Both the position numbers and the translations under genes were made by a program. The notes below the pieces were generated by a model. That model ran no database searches. It saw only the letters and a list, made by a program, of their open reading frames with translations, and was not told the DNA's origin. A DNA stretch of 64,000 nucleotides from Elizabethkingia bruuniana (GTDB lineage Bacteria; Bacteroidota; Bacteroidia; Flavobacteriales; Weeksellaceae). How positions within the stretch are numbered: the stretch's first letter is position 1; each line of letters opens with the position of its first letter. This document shows, piece by piece, positions 1 to 9,108 of the stretch. The stretch lies in assembly GCF_002024805.1 (NCBI RefSeq), contig NZ_CP014337.1:3224001-3288000 (forward strand). Reading direction: 5' to 3'.

Positions 1-1527
1 CAAGTCGGTGAGTGCACCGATATTACATGTTATCGTTTGCACTTTTTTCTCTTCAAATTCAGTAATAATTTCGCCGCAGGTAGAATATGCAATACCTATA
101 CGGTCTACCTTTTTGGTTTTTTCATCCTGATTATCGGCATATGTAATAGCCTGGGCATTCCCTTTTACTCTGGCTTCTTTTAACTGACCTTCCTGAAAGT
201 AAATCGTCATGATCTTTCCTTTCACCTGGTTGAATTCATCTTTAAGGTTTAATGAATCTACCTTGCTGATAGCAAAAGCATCGCCCATCACTCGCACAGA
301 ATCTATACGCTGCATATCGGGTGTGGAATAAGCTCTGATAGTATCTCCGGTAACCTGTCTTTCACCAGCCCAGAAAACGGGTTTCCCTACAAAATGCATA
401 ACACCATCGGTTTCGTTGTATGCTAAAGAGTCCGAACGTCCCTGCGCATTAGTTTTAAACATTCTTGCCTGTTTAAAAGCCCGCATATAGCTTTTTTTCT
501 GCCCTGTTTTACTGTCCAACTTTTGGTATGCCAAAATTTTCTTTGCGGCAATATATACAGAATCCGTTTTCAGTACTTTTATGGCATATGGTTTCTCAGT
601 AATTACGGCAGAGTCAGTTTTTTCATAGATCTCTCCGTAACCTCCAAGTATATATCTGTTCTCGGCAGGATCATCCAGCTTTACATTACCAATTGCTTTA
701 CCAAAACCGGTAATCTGATTGAAATACATATCGTCTCCGGTAAGGATTTTACCGTTATAATGGATACGTGAATTCTTCTTCAGATAAACTTCTTTAGAGT
801 TCATCAGATAGCGTCCCTGTTCTGTATAGACGTAATTGGAAGGGTTCTTTTTGTTGGTAACAGTTGTTGGTCCATTAAATACAGCAATACCTTCTCCACG
901 AAGATAGTTTACATTCTTTCCGTCGGTAATATATTCATCATTTACAATGCGGTAATTGGAATCGAAAACAATACGCTGCTCATTAACATAATAAGTCCCG
1001 ATTTTGGTTGTAATAACACTGTTATCCTGATGCACATTAATTACCCCACCATCATTAAAATAGGCCGTATTCGCATTTCTGTCATAATACAACGTTTCCG
1101 TTTTAATGGTTTGTTTCGGGTCTGTAAGGACAACATTTCCTTTAGCAATAGCTTTTCTGGTATTACCATCATATTCAGCTTCATCAGATGTAAGATGTGT
1201 TCCGTCCGGATTGGTAATATCTATATTACCTTTCGCTTTAATGAAATTTTCTTTCTGATACAGAACAACCTCATCCCCTTTGAATATACTTCCCTGGTGG
1301 TGTACTTCTACATTACCTCTCAGGAAAGGATTCCCCTCATAAAGCTCAGGACGTACATTGGTACTGTCAGCATGGATTAGCTTAATCTTTTCCGGAGTAG
1401 TCCCTGGTTTTGTTTTCGGAGCGCTACTTTGATTAAAGTAAGGATCCTTTTTCAGAGGAGTCGTAGGAATAGTCTGCGCTGCTCCTGTAATACAGATAAG
1501 AAGAAATAGAAAAAGGATTCTTTTCAT
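1..1527 (-). CDS. OstA/LptA-like outer-membrane biogenesis protein (3' end cut off by window)
   Basis: I translated this by hand because the frame runs off the window start. It gives 509 codons from an ATG at 1525-1527 with no stop. Residues 1-18 are a signal peptide (MKRILFLFLLICITGAAQ). The rest is a repetitive beta-rich sequence with phrases such as GNVEVHHQGSIFKGDEVV, AKGNIDITNPDG and GDDMYFNQITGFGKAIG. This is the pattern of the OstA/LptA superfamily, which carries or assembles lipopolysaccharide across the periplasm. It is longer than E. coli LptA, as flavobacterial OstA-like proteins usually are. It is the last visible gene of a minus-strand run (kup, fur, this gene) and starts 79 bases after fur. 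The C-terminus is not visible, so an LptD-like extension cannot be excluded. Confidence 0.8.
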   Translation of the reverse strand, partial: MKRILFLFLLICITGAAQTIPTTPLKKDPYFNQSSAPKTKPGTTPEKIKLIHADSTNVRPELYEGNPFLRGNVEVHHQGSIFKGDEVVLYQKENFIKAKGNIDITNPDGTHLTSDEAEYDGNTRKAIAKGNVVLTDPKQTIKTETLYYDRNANTAYFNDGGVINVHQDNSVITTKIGTYYVNEQRIVFDSNYRIVNDEYITDGKNVNYLRGEGIAVFNGPTTVTNKKNPSNYVYTEQGRYLMNSKEVYLKKNSRIHYNGKILTGDDMYFNQITGFGKAIGNVKLDDPAENRYILGGYGEIYEKTDSAVITEKPYAIKVLKTDSVYIAAKKILAYQKLDSKTGQKKSYMRAFKQARMFKTNAQGRSDSLAYNETDGVMHFVGKPVFWAGERQVTGDTIRAYSTPDMQRIDSVRVMGDAFAISKVDSLNLKDEFNQVKGKIMTIYFQEGQLKEARVKGNAQAITYADNQDEKTKKVDRIGIAYSTCGEIITEFEEKKVQTITCNIGALTDL

Positions 1528-1606
1528 GAATGTGAAACGCTATTAAACCTTGAAACGCAAAGAGAGGCTTCTCTCCTTGCGCTTTATTTATAATATCTTT
1601 ACGAGA

Positions 1607-2086
1607 TTAGTTATCTTTTTTATATCCGTAGAAGTAAAGTGAATGGTTATCAATACTTACACCAAATGCGTTTTCGATAGCCTCTTTAATTCCCTGAATT
1701 CTAGGGTCACAAAATTCTATAATCTCATCAATTTCTTTATCAGATCCCGGTTTATAAATCACCAAATGATCATGCTGCTTATCGAAATATGATTTCTCAT
1801 AAGAGGAAGATGTAAGTGTTTTTTCACCAAACTGGTGCTTACGAATCAATCCTGCATCTAAAAAGATCTCGATAGTGTTGTAAATTGTTGCTTTTGAAAC
1901 CTGATATTTCTTCTGAATCATCAACAAATACAAATCGTCTACATTAAAATGGTGATCCAGATTGTAGATTTCTTCGATAATAGCGTAACGTTCCGGTGTG
2001 TTACGGTACCCTTTATCCTGTAAATACTGTTTCAAAACACTCTTTACAGTTTCAATATTTTTTTCCTTTTGTTTTTGGTCCATCAT
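1607..2086 (-). CDS. Fur-family transcriptional regulator
   Basis: 159 residues. The winged helix of the family is plain at about residues 49-81 (VDDLYLLMI...VSKATIYNTIEIF), followed by the dimerisation half with HDHLVIY (H105, H107) and E124. Fur proteins repress iron, zinc or peroxide-stress genes when loaded with metal. The two CxxC pairs that hold structural zinc in classical Fur and PerR are absent; C126 is the only cysteine in that half. The exact sensor class (Fur, Zur, PerR or other) therefore cannot be named. It begins 23 bases after the kup stop on the same strand, so the two are probably co-transcribed. The start is one of two adjacent ATG codons. Confidence 0.9.
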   Translation of the reverse strand: MMDQKQKEKNIETVKSVLKQYLQDKGYRNTPERYAIIEEIYNLDHHFNVDDLYLLMIQKKYQVSKATIYNTIEIFLDAGLIRKHQFGEKTLTSSSYEKSYFDKQHDHLVIYKPGSDKEIDEIIEFCDPRIQGIKEAIENAFGVSIDNHSLYFYGYKKDN

Positions 2087-2109
2087 AGTACAAATTTACA
2101 ACATAAAAA

Positions 2110-4092
2110 TTAATCTTCATCAAAACGGTTAAAACCAACCTGTTTGATTTTGTGTACACGTACCGGATTATAAAGTAACGGTGCTGATTCTACGACCACA
2201 TTGTGAGAAACTAAACCGAATGCAGTAAAGTCATTACTACCCATTTTACGAACAAAATTATAAACATTCATAATAATCTTTTCACGGATGGTAAGAAGAT
2301 AATCATTGATGTACACATTGTCTATAATTATATATTTAAGATCCGGCGGTATATTATGTGCTCTTAGCGACGGATGGCTGCTTCTGTCCGGAATAATTCC
2401 TTCATCCACCATATCCGTTAATACCTGCTGGAAATAATCATTGATAAGTCTGTCGACTTTAAATCCTAAAATAAAATGTATGCGGTAAATAGTTCCCGGA
2501 AGAATTTCATCTATTTTGTACTCGTAAGTATACGGATCTTCATGGTTTACAATATTCAGAATGAAATAATGGTCTGCACGTTTAGGCTGAGAACGAATCA
2601 TAGAATAAATAATTTTAGATTCTATCTCCTGTGTATTTTTAGCACGGCTGAAATAGGCCAGGTTTGTTGCATACTTAGGAATCGTTTCATCCAGTTTCAT
2701 ATCTTGGATAGTAGATATGTAATGCTCTAGTTTTACAAACTTGATGAATTTGGTTTTAATCATTCTTCCGTTGTACCATGCATACATACAGATTCCTATA
2801 AATCCGGCTAAGAATACAGTAATCCAACCACCTTCAAAGAACTTGATAACATTGGCACTAAAGAATCCTAATTCTAAAGAAAGGTATACTAATGCGAATA
2901 ACAAAACGAGCCATTTATTAATCCTCTTCTTGAAAAGATAAAATACCAAAAGAACAGTTGTCATCAACATGGTTACGGTAATGGACAGACCATAGGCTGC
3001 TTCCATTTTACCTGATTCTTTAAAGTAAAGTACAACGAAAATACAGAAGACCAATAATCCCCAGTTTACCTTAGGAATATACATTTGTCCTTTTACACCG
3101 GATGGATAATCAATTTCCTGTAAAGGCCAGAAGTTAAGCGACATTGCTTCAGAGAAAATCGTAAATGATCCGGTAATCAATGCCTGACTGGCGATAATAG
3201 CGGCTGCAGTTGCCATAATTACTGCCGGTAGTACGAACCATTCCGGCATCATAGCAAAGAAAGGATTTTCTCCTGCGAAAACCTGTTGATAGTTTCCTAC
3301 CAGCCAAGCCCCCTGTCCAAGATAGTTAAGAATAAGGCAAATTTTCACAAACACCCAGCTAATGCGGATATTCTTGATACCACAGTGACCAAGGTCAGAA
3401 TATAAAGCTTCAGCTCCTGTTGTACATAAGAAAACAGCTCCAAGGATAACGATAATAGAAGGTGATGTTATAATAAGTCTTACTGCATAGTAAGGATTTA
3501 ATGCTTTCAGAATCTGCGGATAATCGAAAAGATGGATTACTCCTAATGTTCCTAACATAAGGAACCAGATCGTCATTACCGGTCCAAAAAACTTACCAAT
3601 AAAGCTTGTTCCGAACTGTTGTATGGTAAAGATTGCAACCAGTACAATAAGCGTAATGGTAACTACTGGTGTTTCCGGATTATATATTTCCAAACCTTCT
3701 ATAGCTGCCATTACAGTAAGAGAAGGTGTAATAACTCCGTCTGCAATAAGAGTTGCTGCTCCTATAATCGCAATAATATACAACCACTTTTTCTTCAGAT
3801 TTTTCACCAGTGAGAAAAGTGCCAGAATACCACCCTCACCTTTGTTATCGGCTCGGAGGGAAATTAATACATATTTAATCGTAGTCTGAATCGTCAGTGT
3901 CCAGATGATACATGAAAGAGCCCCTTCCAGGAAGATTGGATCTAATGTCCCAGATTCTTTTCTGGCATTCACAATAGCCTTCATTACGTACAACGGAGAG
4001 GTTCCAATATCTCCGAAAACAATTCCTAATGACACTAAAACACCTATGAAGGTTAGCTTCTTGGTATCGATATGTGCATTCAGTCCTAACAT
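2110..4092 (-). CDS. kup: Kup-family potassium uptake protein
   Basis: 660 residues, close to the usual Kup/HAK/KUP length. The signature FGDIGTSPLY is at residues 26-35, followed by about twelve hydrophobic membrane spans up to about residue 450 and a hydrophilic cytoplasmic tail. The family takes up K+ with H+ across the inner membrane. It is the first gene of a minus-strand run leading into fur. A TAnnTTTG-type element lies just upstream at 4116-4123 and the pdhB terminator lies beyond it, so transcription probably starts here. Confidence 0.93.
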   Translation of the reverse strand: MLGLNAHIDTKKLTFIGVLVSLGIVFGDIGTSPLYVMKAIVNARKESGTLDPIFLEGALSCIIWTLTIQTTIKYVLISLRADNKGEGGILALFSLVKNLKKKWLYIIAIIGAATLIADGVITPSLTVMAAIEGLEIYNPETPVVTITLIVLVAIFTIQQFGTSFIGKFFGPVMTIWFLMLGTLGVIHLFDYPQILKALNPYYAVRLIITSPSIIVILGAVFLCTTGAEALYSDLGHCGIKNIRISWVFVKICLILNYLGQGAWLVGNYQQVFAGENPFFAMMPEWFVLPAVIMATAAAIIASQALITGSFTIFSEAMSLNFWPLQEIDYPSGVKGQMYIPKVNWGLLVFCIFVVLYFKESGKMEAAYGLSITVTMLMTTVLLVFYLFKKRINKWLVLLFALVYLSLELGFFSANVIKFFEGGWITVFLAGFIGICMYAWYNGRMIKTKFIKFVKLEHYISTIQDMKLDETIPKYATNLAYFSRAKNTQEIESKIIYSMIRSQPKRADHYFILNIVNHEDPYTYEYKIDEILPGTIYRIHFILGFKVDRLINDYFQQVLTDMVDEGIIPDRSSHPSLRAHNIPPDLKYIIIDNVYINDYLLTIREKIIMNVYNFVRKMGSNDFTAFGLVSHNVVVESAPLLYNPVRVHKIKQVGFNRFDED

Positions 4093-4115
4093 ATTTTAAA
4101 ATATAAAAATTAGCG

Positions 4116-4123
4116 CAAATGTA
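4116..4123 (-). promoter_or_regulatory. Candidate -7 element for kup
   Basis: The minus strand reads TACATTTG, matching the Bacteroidetes TAnnTTTG element, 23 bases before the kup ATG. No clear TTG box is seen 17-23 bases further upstream. Confidence 0.4.
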
Positions 4124-4168
4124 TAAGAAATTACCCCTAAGTTGTATAAATTTATTTGACAAAATTAA

Positions 4169-4193
4169 AAAACCTTCCGAAAAGGAAGGTTTT
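4169..4193 (-). terminator. Terminator after pdhB
   Basis: CCTTCC and GGAAGG pair around a five-base loop, extended by flanking A/T pairs. The minus strand continues into a run of U. It lies 22 bases after the pdhB stop. Confidence 0.8.
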
Positions 4194-4214
4194 AATATCT
4201 ATTAATCTACGTTA

Positions 4215-5198
4215 TTATTGCTTAACGTACATTGCATTTTTAATTTCAGCTTTTACTTTTTCCAGTTTCGGGAACCATTCCGCAAATAATGCTGCAGAAT
4301 ATGGAGCCGGAGCATCCGGAGTCGTAATTCTCTTGATTGGAGCATCTAAATAATCAAATGCTTTTTGTTGTACCATATAAGTAATCTCAGAAGCTACAGA
4401 AGCGAATGGCCATGCTTCTTCTAAAACTACTAAACGGTTAGTTTTCTTCACAGAAGTTAAAATTGTATCGTAATCTAAAGGACGAACTGTTCTAAGGTCG
4501 ATAACCTCAACAGAAATTCCTTCTTTTTCTAAATCTTCAGCTGCCTGAATAGCTAACTTCATGATTTTACCGAAAGAAACTAAAGTTACATCAGAACCTT
4601 CTTTCTTGATATCGGCTTTACCTAATGGGATATAGTACTCTTCCTCAGGAACTTCCATTTTATCACCATACATTTGTTCAGACTCCATGAAGATCACAGG
4701 GTCGTTATCCTGGATAGCTGTCTTCAAAAGACCTTTCGCATCATATGGATTAGATGGTACTACTACTTTTAGTCCCGGACAGTTTGCATACCAGCTTTCT
4801 AATGCCTGAGAGTGAGTTGCTCCTAACTGACCTGCAGAAGCTGTAGGACCACGGAAAACGATTGGACAGTTCCACTGACCACCACTCATCTGAAAAATTT
4901 TTGCTGCGTTGTTAATGATCTGGTCAATACCTACTAAAGAGAAATTGAAAGTCATAAATTCAACGATCGGACGGCATCCGTTCATTGCTGCACCTACAGA
5001 GATACCTGCAAAACCAAGCTCAGCAATCGGTGTATCGATAATTCTGTCTGGTCCGAATTCTGCTAACATACCTTTAGATGCTTTGTAAGCACCGTTGTAT
5101 TCTGCAACCTCCTCACCCATTAAATATATTGACTGGTCTTTGCGCATTTCCTCGCTCATTGCCTGTGCAATTACCTCACGAAAAGTATATTCTGCCAT
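4215..5198 (-). CDS. pdhB: Pyruvate dehydrogenase E1 component, beta subunit
   Basis: 327 residues, full length for the beta subunit of alpha2beta2-type E1. The N-terminal thiamin-diphosphate pyrimidine-binding domain contains the GEEVAEYNGAYK and DTPIAELGFAG segments typical of E1-beta. The transketolase C-terminal domain follows from about residue 200 (VTLVSFGKIM..., VIDLRTVRPLD). With E1 alpha it decarboxylates pyruvate and passes the acetyl group to lipoyl-E2. No alpha-subunit or E2 gene is adjacent, so this subunit is encoded alone here, which is common in flavobacteria. It has its own terminator and probably its own promoter. Confidence 0.93.
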   Translation of the reverse strand: MAEYTFREVIAQAMSEEMRKDQSIYLMGEEVAEYNGAYKASKGMLAEFGPDRIIDTPIAELGFAGISVGAAMNGCRPIVEFMTFNFSLVGIDQIINNAAKIFQMSGGQWNCPIVFRGPTASAGQLGATHSQALESWYANCPGLKVVVPSNPYDAKGLLKTAIQDNDPVIFMESEQMYGDKMEVPEEEYYIPLGKADIKKEGSDVTLVSFGKIMKLAIQAAEDLEKEGISVEVIDLRTVRPLDYDTILTSVKKTNRLVVLEEAWPFASVASEITYMVQQKAFDYLDAPIKRITTPDAPAPYSAALFAEWFPKLEKVKAEIKNAMYVKQ

Positions 5199-5221
5199 AA
5201 TTTTTAATTAATTTGAAAGTA

Positions 5222-5229
5222 CAAAAATA
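5222..5229 (-). promoter_or_regulatory. Candidate -7 element for pdhB
   Basis: The minus strand reads TATTTTTG, 23 bases before the pdhB ATG. It fits TAnnTTTG, but no good TTG box is seen upstream. Confidence 0.4.
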
Positions 5230-5353
5230 ACCATTTTCATTTTATTATGCATTACTTTCTTCTAATTTGGTCAGTTCTTTATAATTAGCCCTCAATTTAT
5301 GGAAGGTTATAATTCATTATTTAACACATATGGTTAGGACTTTTTCAATAAAA

Positions 5354-5381
5354 AAAAGCATCAAATTTCTTTGATGCTTTT
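5354..5381 (-). terminator. Terminator after the DUF2147 gene
   Basis: A 12-bp perfect stem (AAAAGCATCAAA with its complement) and a four-base loop, followed on the minus strand by further U residues. Confidence 0.8.
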
Positions 5382-5401
5382 CATGAATATATTGATAAAT
5401 A

Positions 5402-5830
5402 TTAATCTACTTTATACCAAGTTTGAGATCTTCCTAATGCTGAGAATCCAATATAACCTCTTACATTAAGTTTATCCTCACCTTCTTTTTTGATAGTACA
5501 CTTATAAGTCTTACCATTTTTAGGGTCAGTAATAGTTCCTTTTGTAAACTCGCTTCCGTCTTTAGACAATCCTCTGATTACTTCCATACCAAGGATAGGT
5601 TTATCTTTACGATCATCCTTACAGCCAGAGCAGTTAGGATCTGCAGGTTTTATTAATAACTGGATTACTTTACCATAATATTTACCATCCGATTTTTTAA
5701 AAATCTCGACGATAGACTTAGGCTTTCCTGTTTCATCGTCTATAGTCTTCCATTTTCCTTCAATCTGTGCATAAGATAACACACTGAAAAATACTGCAAC
5801 AAGGCTAAAGATTATTTTTTTCATTTTCAT
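5402..5830 (-). CDS. DUF2147 family secreted protein
   Basis: 142 residues with a signal peptide ending near SYAQ (residue 22). The mature part starts IEGKWKTIDDETGKPKS and ends with GRSQTWYKVD, both characteristic of DUF2147, a small beta-rich (lipocalin-like) periplasmic or secreted family of unknown function. A CxxC pair (C67, C70) may form a disulfide or bind metal. It stands alone with its own terminator. No function should be inferred beyond the family. Confidence 0.85.
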   Translation of the reverse strand: MKMKKIIFSLVAVFFSVLSYAQIEGKWKTIDDETGKPKSIVEIFKKSDGKYYGKVIQLLIKPADPNCSGCKDDRKDKPILGMEVIRGLSKDGSEFTKGTITDPKNGKTYKCTIKKEGEDKLNVRGYIGFSALGRSQTWYKVD

Positions 5831-6054
5831 ATAAATTTGTTTAAAGATAATTATTTATCTGAATTAAACAATCTTTAAAGTTATTTTTTACATAGTTTCT
5901 GGTAAATACAGTTATTGTTAAACAGCTATTTATTTCTATACCTTTTCCTTATCATCTTCCTGTTCGTTTTTAGCTGTAGTTTATTTTATAGCAGTTTCAC
6001 CGGGTGAATAGTGTTTAACACCTAACTTATACCAGATAATTCATAATTCCTCAC

Positions 6055-6062
6055 TATTTTTG
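6055..6062 (+). promoter_or_regulatory. Candidate -7 element for pssA (possible leaderless transcript)
   Basis: TATTTTTG ends only four bases before the pssA ATG. If used, transcription would start at or within the start codon. Confidence 0.35.
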
Positions 6063-6066
6063 TTGC

Positions 6067-6786
6067 ATGAATTTTATCCGGAATAATTTTGCAAATGCTC
6101 TGACCCTTGGAAATCTGTTTTTCGGCAGTGTTGGTGCTATCCAGCTTGTACTGGGAGATTATAAAACGACAGCTTTATGTATTATCTGTTCTCTTGTACT
6201 GGACTTTTTCGATGGCTTTGTAGCCAGAGCACTAAAAGCAAACAGTGACCTTGGTGTCCAGCTGGACTCTCTTGCAGATATGGTTAGCTTTGGTTTCCTT
6301 CCGGGACTAACAATGTATAAAGCTCTGGAAGGTTTCGGAGATCAGGCATTTGGAATAAGTCTTCATTTCGATATTAAATATATCGGGCTTCTGGTTACCC
6401 TTTTCTCGTGTCTGCGTCTGGCTATCTTTAACCTTGACGAAGATCAGAAATATTATTTCAAAGGACTTAACACGCCTAGTAATACAATTCTGCTGTTCGG
6501 GATGTATTATGCCTTCAGAGAAAAACATGCATTCTCATTTTTATTCGAAAATGCAGGATTACTTACACTACTAAGTCTGTTATGTTCCTGGTTACTGGTA
6601 AGCCCAATAAAAATGATTGCCATGAAGTTCAAGTCCATGAAGTTGCAGGACAATTATCCTAAAGTAACATTACTGGCAGGATGTATTATACTTCTTTCCG
6701 TATTCGGAATTACAGGCATACCACTTTGTATGATCTATTACATCGCTGTTTCTTTATTATTTCAAAAAAATTTAACGCAAATATGA
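6067..6786 (+). CDS. pssA: CDP-alcohol phosphatidyltransferase, probably phosphatidylserine synthase
   Basis: 239 residues with several membrane spans. The CDP-alcohol phosphatidyltransferase motif is complete: D46, D49-G50, A53-R54, G63, D67 and D71. The family moves a phosphatidyl group from CDP-diacylglycerol to an alcohol in the inner membrane. The arrangement and length fit type II phosphatidylserine synthase, the entry step to phosphatidylethanolamine. The specific alcohol is inferred, since other members of the family share the motif. The stop overlaps the start of the next gene (ATGA at 6783-6786), so the two are translationally coupled. Confidence 0.88.
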   Translation: MNFIRNNFANALTLGNLFFGSVGAIQLVLGDYKTTALCIICSLVLDFFDGFVARALKANSDLGVQLDSLADMVSFGFLPGLTMYKALEGFGDQAFGISLHFDIKYIGLLVTLFSCLRLAIFNLDEDQKYYFKGLNTPSNTILLFGMYYAFREKHAFSFLFENAGLLTLLSLLCSWLLVSPIKMIAMKFKSMKLQDNYPKVTLLAGCIILLSVFGITGIPLCMIYYIAVSLLFQKNLTQI

Positions 6787-7547
6787 ATTTAAAATTACAT
6801 AAACCTCTTTGTATTTTCGACCTGGAGACCACAGGTATTAACATATCTAAAGACCGTATTGTTGAAATCTGCATCCTGAAAGTTTTCCCGGATGCATCGC
6901 GTGAGTCTAAAACATGGCTGGTAAATCCGGAAATGCCTATTCCTAAAGAATCCAGTGATATTCATGGGATCACAGACGAGATGGTAGCAGACAAACCAAC
7001 ATTAAAAGAGATTGCCCCTAAAATCATCGATATGATTAAGGATTCCGATTTAGGAGGCTTCAATTCTAATAGGTTCGATATTCCCTTATTGGCAGAAGAA
7101 TTACTAAGGGTTGGTTTCGACTTCGATCTGTCAAAGCATAAGCCAATCGATGTGCAGACTATTTTCCATAAAATGGAACCACGAAATCTTTCTGCTGCAT
7201 ACCAATTCTATTGTGGAAAGTCTCTGGAGAATGCTCACTCTGCGGAAGCAGATACTTTGGCAACTTTTGAAATATTAGATGCACAGGTGGGTAAATATGA
7301 TGAATTAGGAGATGACGCACATTCTTTAAGTGAATTTTCTTTCCATAAAAGAAGTGCTGATTTAGCAGGCTTTATTATCTACAATGAGAAGGAAGAAGAG
7401 ATGTTCTCTTTCGGAAAATACAAGGGTCAGAAAGTACTGGATGTATTCGATAAAGATCCTGGTTACTTCGGATGGATACAAAATGCAGACTTCCCATTAT
7501 ACACCAAAAAGATATTAACAGCTATAAAGCTGAAAAGTAAATTTTAA
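6783..7547 (+). CDS. DnaQ-like 3'-5' exonuclease
   Basis: 254 residues from the ATG at 6783; a longer in-frame reading from 6681 would lie inside pssA and is rejected. DEDDh catalytic residues are all visible: D13 and E15 (FDLETTG), D99 (NSNRFDIPLL), H152 and D157 (HSAEADT). The fold matches the DNA polymerase III epsilon and exonuclease X group. The last 50 residues (MFSFGKYKGQKVLDVFDKDP) resemble a small domain often found at the end of such exonucleases in Bacteroidetes. A role in DNA proofreading or repair is likely. It overlaps the phosphatidylserine synthase by four bases, a pairing with no obvious biochemical logic. Confidence 0.9.
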   Translation: MNLKLHKPLCIFDLETTGINISKDRIVEICILKVFPDASRESKTWLVNPEMPIPKESSDIHGITDEMVADKPTLKEIAPKIIDMIKDSDLGGFNSNRFDIPLLAEELLRVGFDFDLSKHKPIDVQTIFHKMEPRNLSAAYQFYCGKSLENAHSAEADTLATFEILDAQVGKYDELGDDAHSLSEFSFHKRSADLAGFIIYNEKEEEMFSFGKYKGQKVLDVFDKDPGYFGWIQNADFPLYTKKILTAIKLKSKF

Positions 7548-7598
7548 TGACTAATTGCTAAAATGAGTATATACCCTCTATAGCTAATATTAAACAAT

Positions 7599-8204
7599 AT
7601 GAAGATAATTTGTGTCGGCAGAAATTATACAGAACATGCCAAAGAACTAAAAAATGAAATTCCTACAGAGCCTGTTTTATTTATAAAACCCGACACTTCG
7701 GTTCTAAAAGGTTCTGATTTTTATATTCCTGAGTTTTCTAACGATATCCATTATGAGCTTGAACTGGTAATTAAAATATCCAAAGGAGGGAAATATATTC
7801 AGGAAGAAAATGCAGTAAAGCACTATGAACAAATTGGTTTGGGAATAGATTTTACTGCCAGAGATTTGCAGAGCAAGCTAAAAGAAAAAGGATTACCGTG
7901 GGAAAAAGCCAAGGGCTTTGACGGTTCGGCTGTTCTAAGTGATTTCTTTCCGGTTGAAAATTTCAATACAGAAGAAATTCACTTTGAGCTGAAAAAAAAC
8001 AATCAGACCGTTCAGGAAGGTAATTCCAAAGACATGATTTTTGACATCAATAAACTTATAGCCAATATCTCACAATATTTTACGCTTCGCGTTGGTGACC
8101 TTATCTTTACAGGTACACCTGCCGGTGTTGGCAAAGTTGAAGAAAATGATATATTAGATGCTTATCTGGAAAATGAGAAGCTTTTTAGTGTAAAAGTCCA
8201 TTAA
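7599..8204 (+). CDS. Fumarylacetoacetate hydrolase (FAH) family protein
   Basis: 201 residues, typical of the short FAH family. It opens with the usual KIICVGRNYTEHAKEL. The metal-binding acids are present: E53 and E55 in HYELEL and D84 in GIDFTARD. The closing GDLIFTGTPAGVG motif is near residues 167-179. Members hydrolyse C-C bonds in acylpyruvates or decarboxylate oxaloacetate with a divalent metal. The substrate cannot be told from sequence; acylpyruvase or oxaloacetate decarboxylase are the best guesses. Confidence 0.88.
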   Translation: MKIICVGRNYTEHAKELKNEIPTEPVLFIKPDTSVLKGSDFYIPEFSNDIHYELELVIKISKGGKYIQEENAVKHYEQIGLGIDFTARDLQSKLKEKGLPWEKAKGFDGSAVLSDFFPVENFNTEEIHFELKKNNQTVQEGNSKDMIFDINKLIANISQYFTLRVGDLIFTGTPAGVGKVEENDILDAYLENEKLFSVKVH

Positions 8205-8233
8205 TTTTCTTAATTTAGTAAGAAAGAAAGCTT

Positions 8234-8677
8234 ATGAAAACAATTGTTCTGCCTATAGATTTTTCAGAAAGATCTGAATACCTGATTGACGAGGCTGTAA
8301 AATTTGCAAAGGAGGTAAATGCTAAAATAAGCCTTATCCATGTTGCTCCGTTAGATATTGGATTTGCTATTGGCGATATGGGTTTCCAATATTTTCCTGA
8401 GATAGAAAAATCTGAGATAAAAGAAGAGCTGTTACAGCTAAACCGTCTGGAGCAAAGAATTATTGCACAGGATATAGACTGTGATCACCTTCTAAAACAA
8501 GGTGAAGCATCCTCTATTATTCTGGAATTTGCTGAAGAAAAAAATGCCGACTATATTGTAATCGGTTCTCACGGACGAAGCGGTATGTACGATGTATTCA
8601 TTGGCAGCTTAACGAAGTCTATTACTAAGAAATCCAGCATTCCGGTATTGGTAGTCCCGATACATGATGCTAAATAA
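8234..8677 (+). CDS. Universal stress protein (UspA family)
   Basis: 147 residues, a single Usp domain. The ATP-binding loop GSHGRSGMYDVFIGS matches the G-2x-G-9x-G(S/T) rule near the C-terminus, so this is probably an ATP-binding member. The opening KTIVLPIDFSERSE is typical. These cytoplasmic dimers accumulate under starvation and stress. It follows the FAH gene by 29 bases and is closed by a strong hairpin. Confidence 0.9.
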   Translation: MKTIVLPIDFSERSEYLIDEAVKFAKEVNAKISLIHVAPLDIGFAIGDMGFQYFPEIEKSEIKEELLQLNRLEQRIIAQDIDCDHLLKQGEASSIILEFAEEKNADYIVIGSHGRSGMYDVFIGSLTKSITKKSSIPVLVVPIHDAK

Positions 8678-8690
8678 AAATAAAATATGA

Positions 8691-8713
8691 AGAGTAAGGT
8701 TATACCTTACTCT
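8691..8713. terminator. Bidirectional terminator between usp and the convergent small gene
   Basis: Perfect 10-bp stem (AGAGTAAGGT with its complement), three-base loop, U-rich on both sides. It overlaps the stop codon of the minus-strand 71-residue gene. Confidence 0.75.
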
Positions 8714-8915
8714 TTTGTTTTGTAGTACCTGCTTCTACCTCCCGCTGGTAAGCAAAAATAAGATTCTTTAGCTCGTTGCAGGTATTCAGGTAATCTAAAA
8801 ATATTGCATTGAGCTCCTCGACTTTCCCCTGAGTAAGTTCAGGATTAATCTCATCATATTTTTTTCGAAGTTTTCGGAGATTCCGGGCATGATCTTCTTT
8901 AGATATAAGTCTCAT
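8700..8915 (-). CDS. Small helical protein, unknown (71 residues)
   Basis: I do not recognise this protein. It is charged, predicted almost wholly helical, has no signal peptide or membrane span, and ends in a lysine-rich tail (TTKQKSKV). It is the last gene of a minus-strand run: S41 protease, a 59-residue protein, then this one 13 bases later. The stop codon lies inside the terminator stem. The compact operon position argues that it is real. The small size and heptad-like leucines suggest a binding or adaptor role, but that is a guess. Confidence 0.6.
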   Translation of the reverse strand: MRLISKEDHARNLRKLRKKYDEINPELTQGKVEELNAIFLDYLNTCNELKNLIFAYQREVEAGTTKQKSKV

Positions 8916-8928
8916 AACTATAATTATT

Positions 8929-9108
8929 TTAGCGTTCAGACAATTTTATCATACACTCTTTATATAGTGCATTGGAGTTAATTAAGCGTGCAATTGCTTT
9001 TTCATAGCGTATGTACAAAAATTGCAGTTTTTCTTCTACTTCACTGTCCTGCAACTTTCGTATACGTTCGATATTCTTAAAATGTTCAAAAGCTGTTATT
9101 CCTTTCAT
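8929..9108 (-). CDS. Small protein coupled to the S41 protease (59 residues)
   Basis: Found by hand translation. It starts MKGITAFEHFKNIERIRKL and ends KECMIKLSER before a TAA. The ATG (9106-9108) overlaps the protease stop (9105-9107) as ATGA, the classic layout for translational coupling, which supports it being a real gene. It is charged and helical with no export signal. I do not recognise the family. It resembles its neighbour in size and composition, and the two may act as a pair. Confidence 0.6.
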   Translation of the reverse strand: MKGITAFEHFKNIERIRKLQDSEVEEKLQFLYIRYEKAIARLINSNALYKECMIKLSER

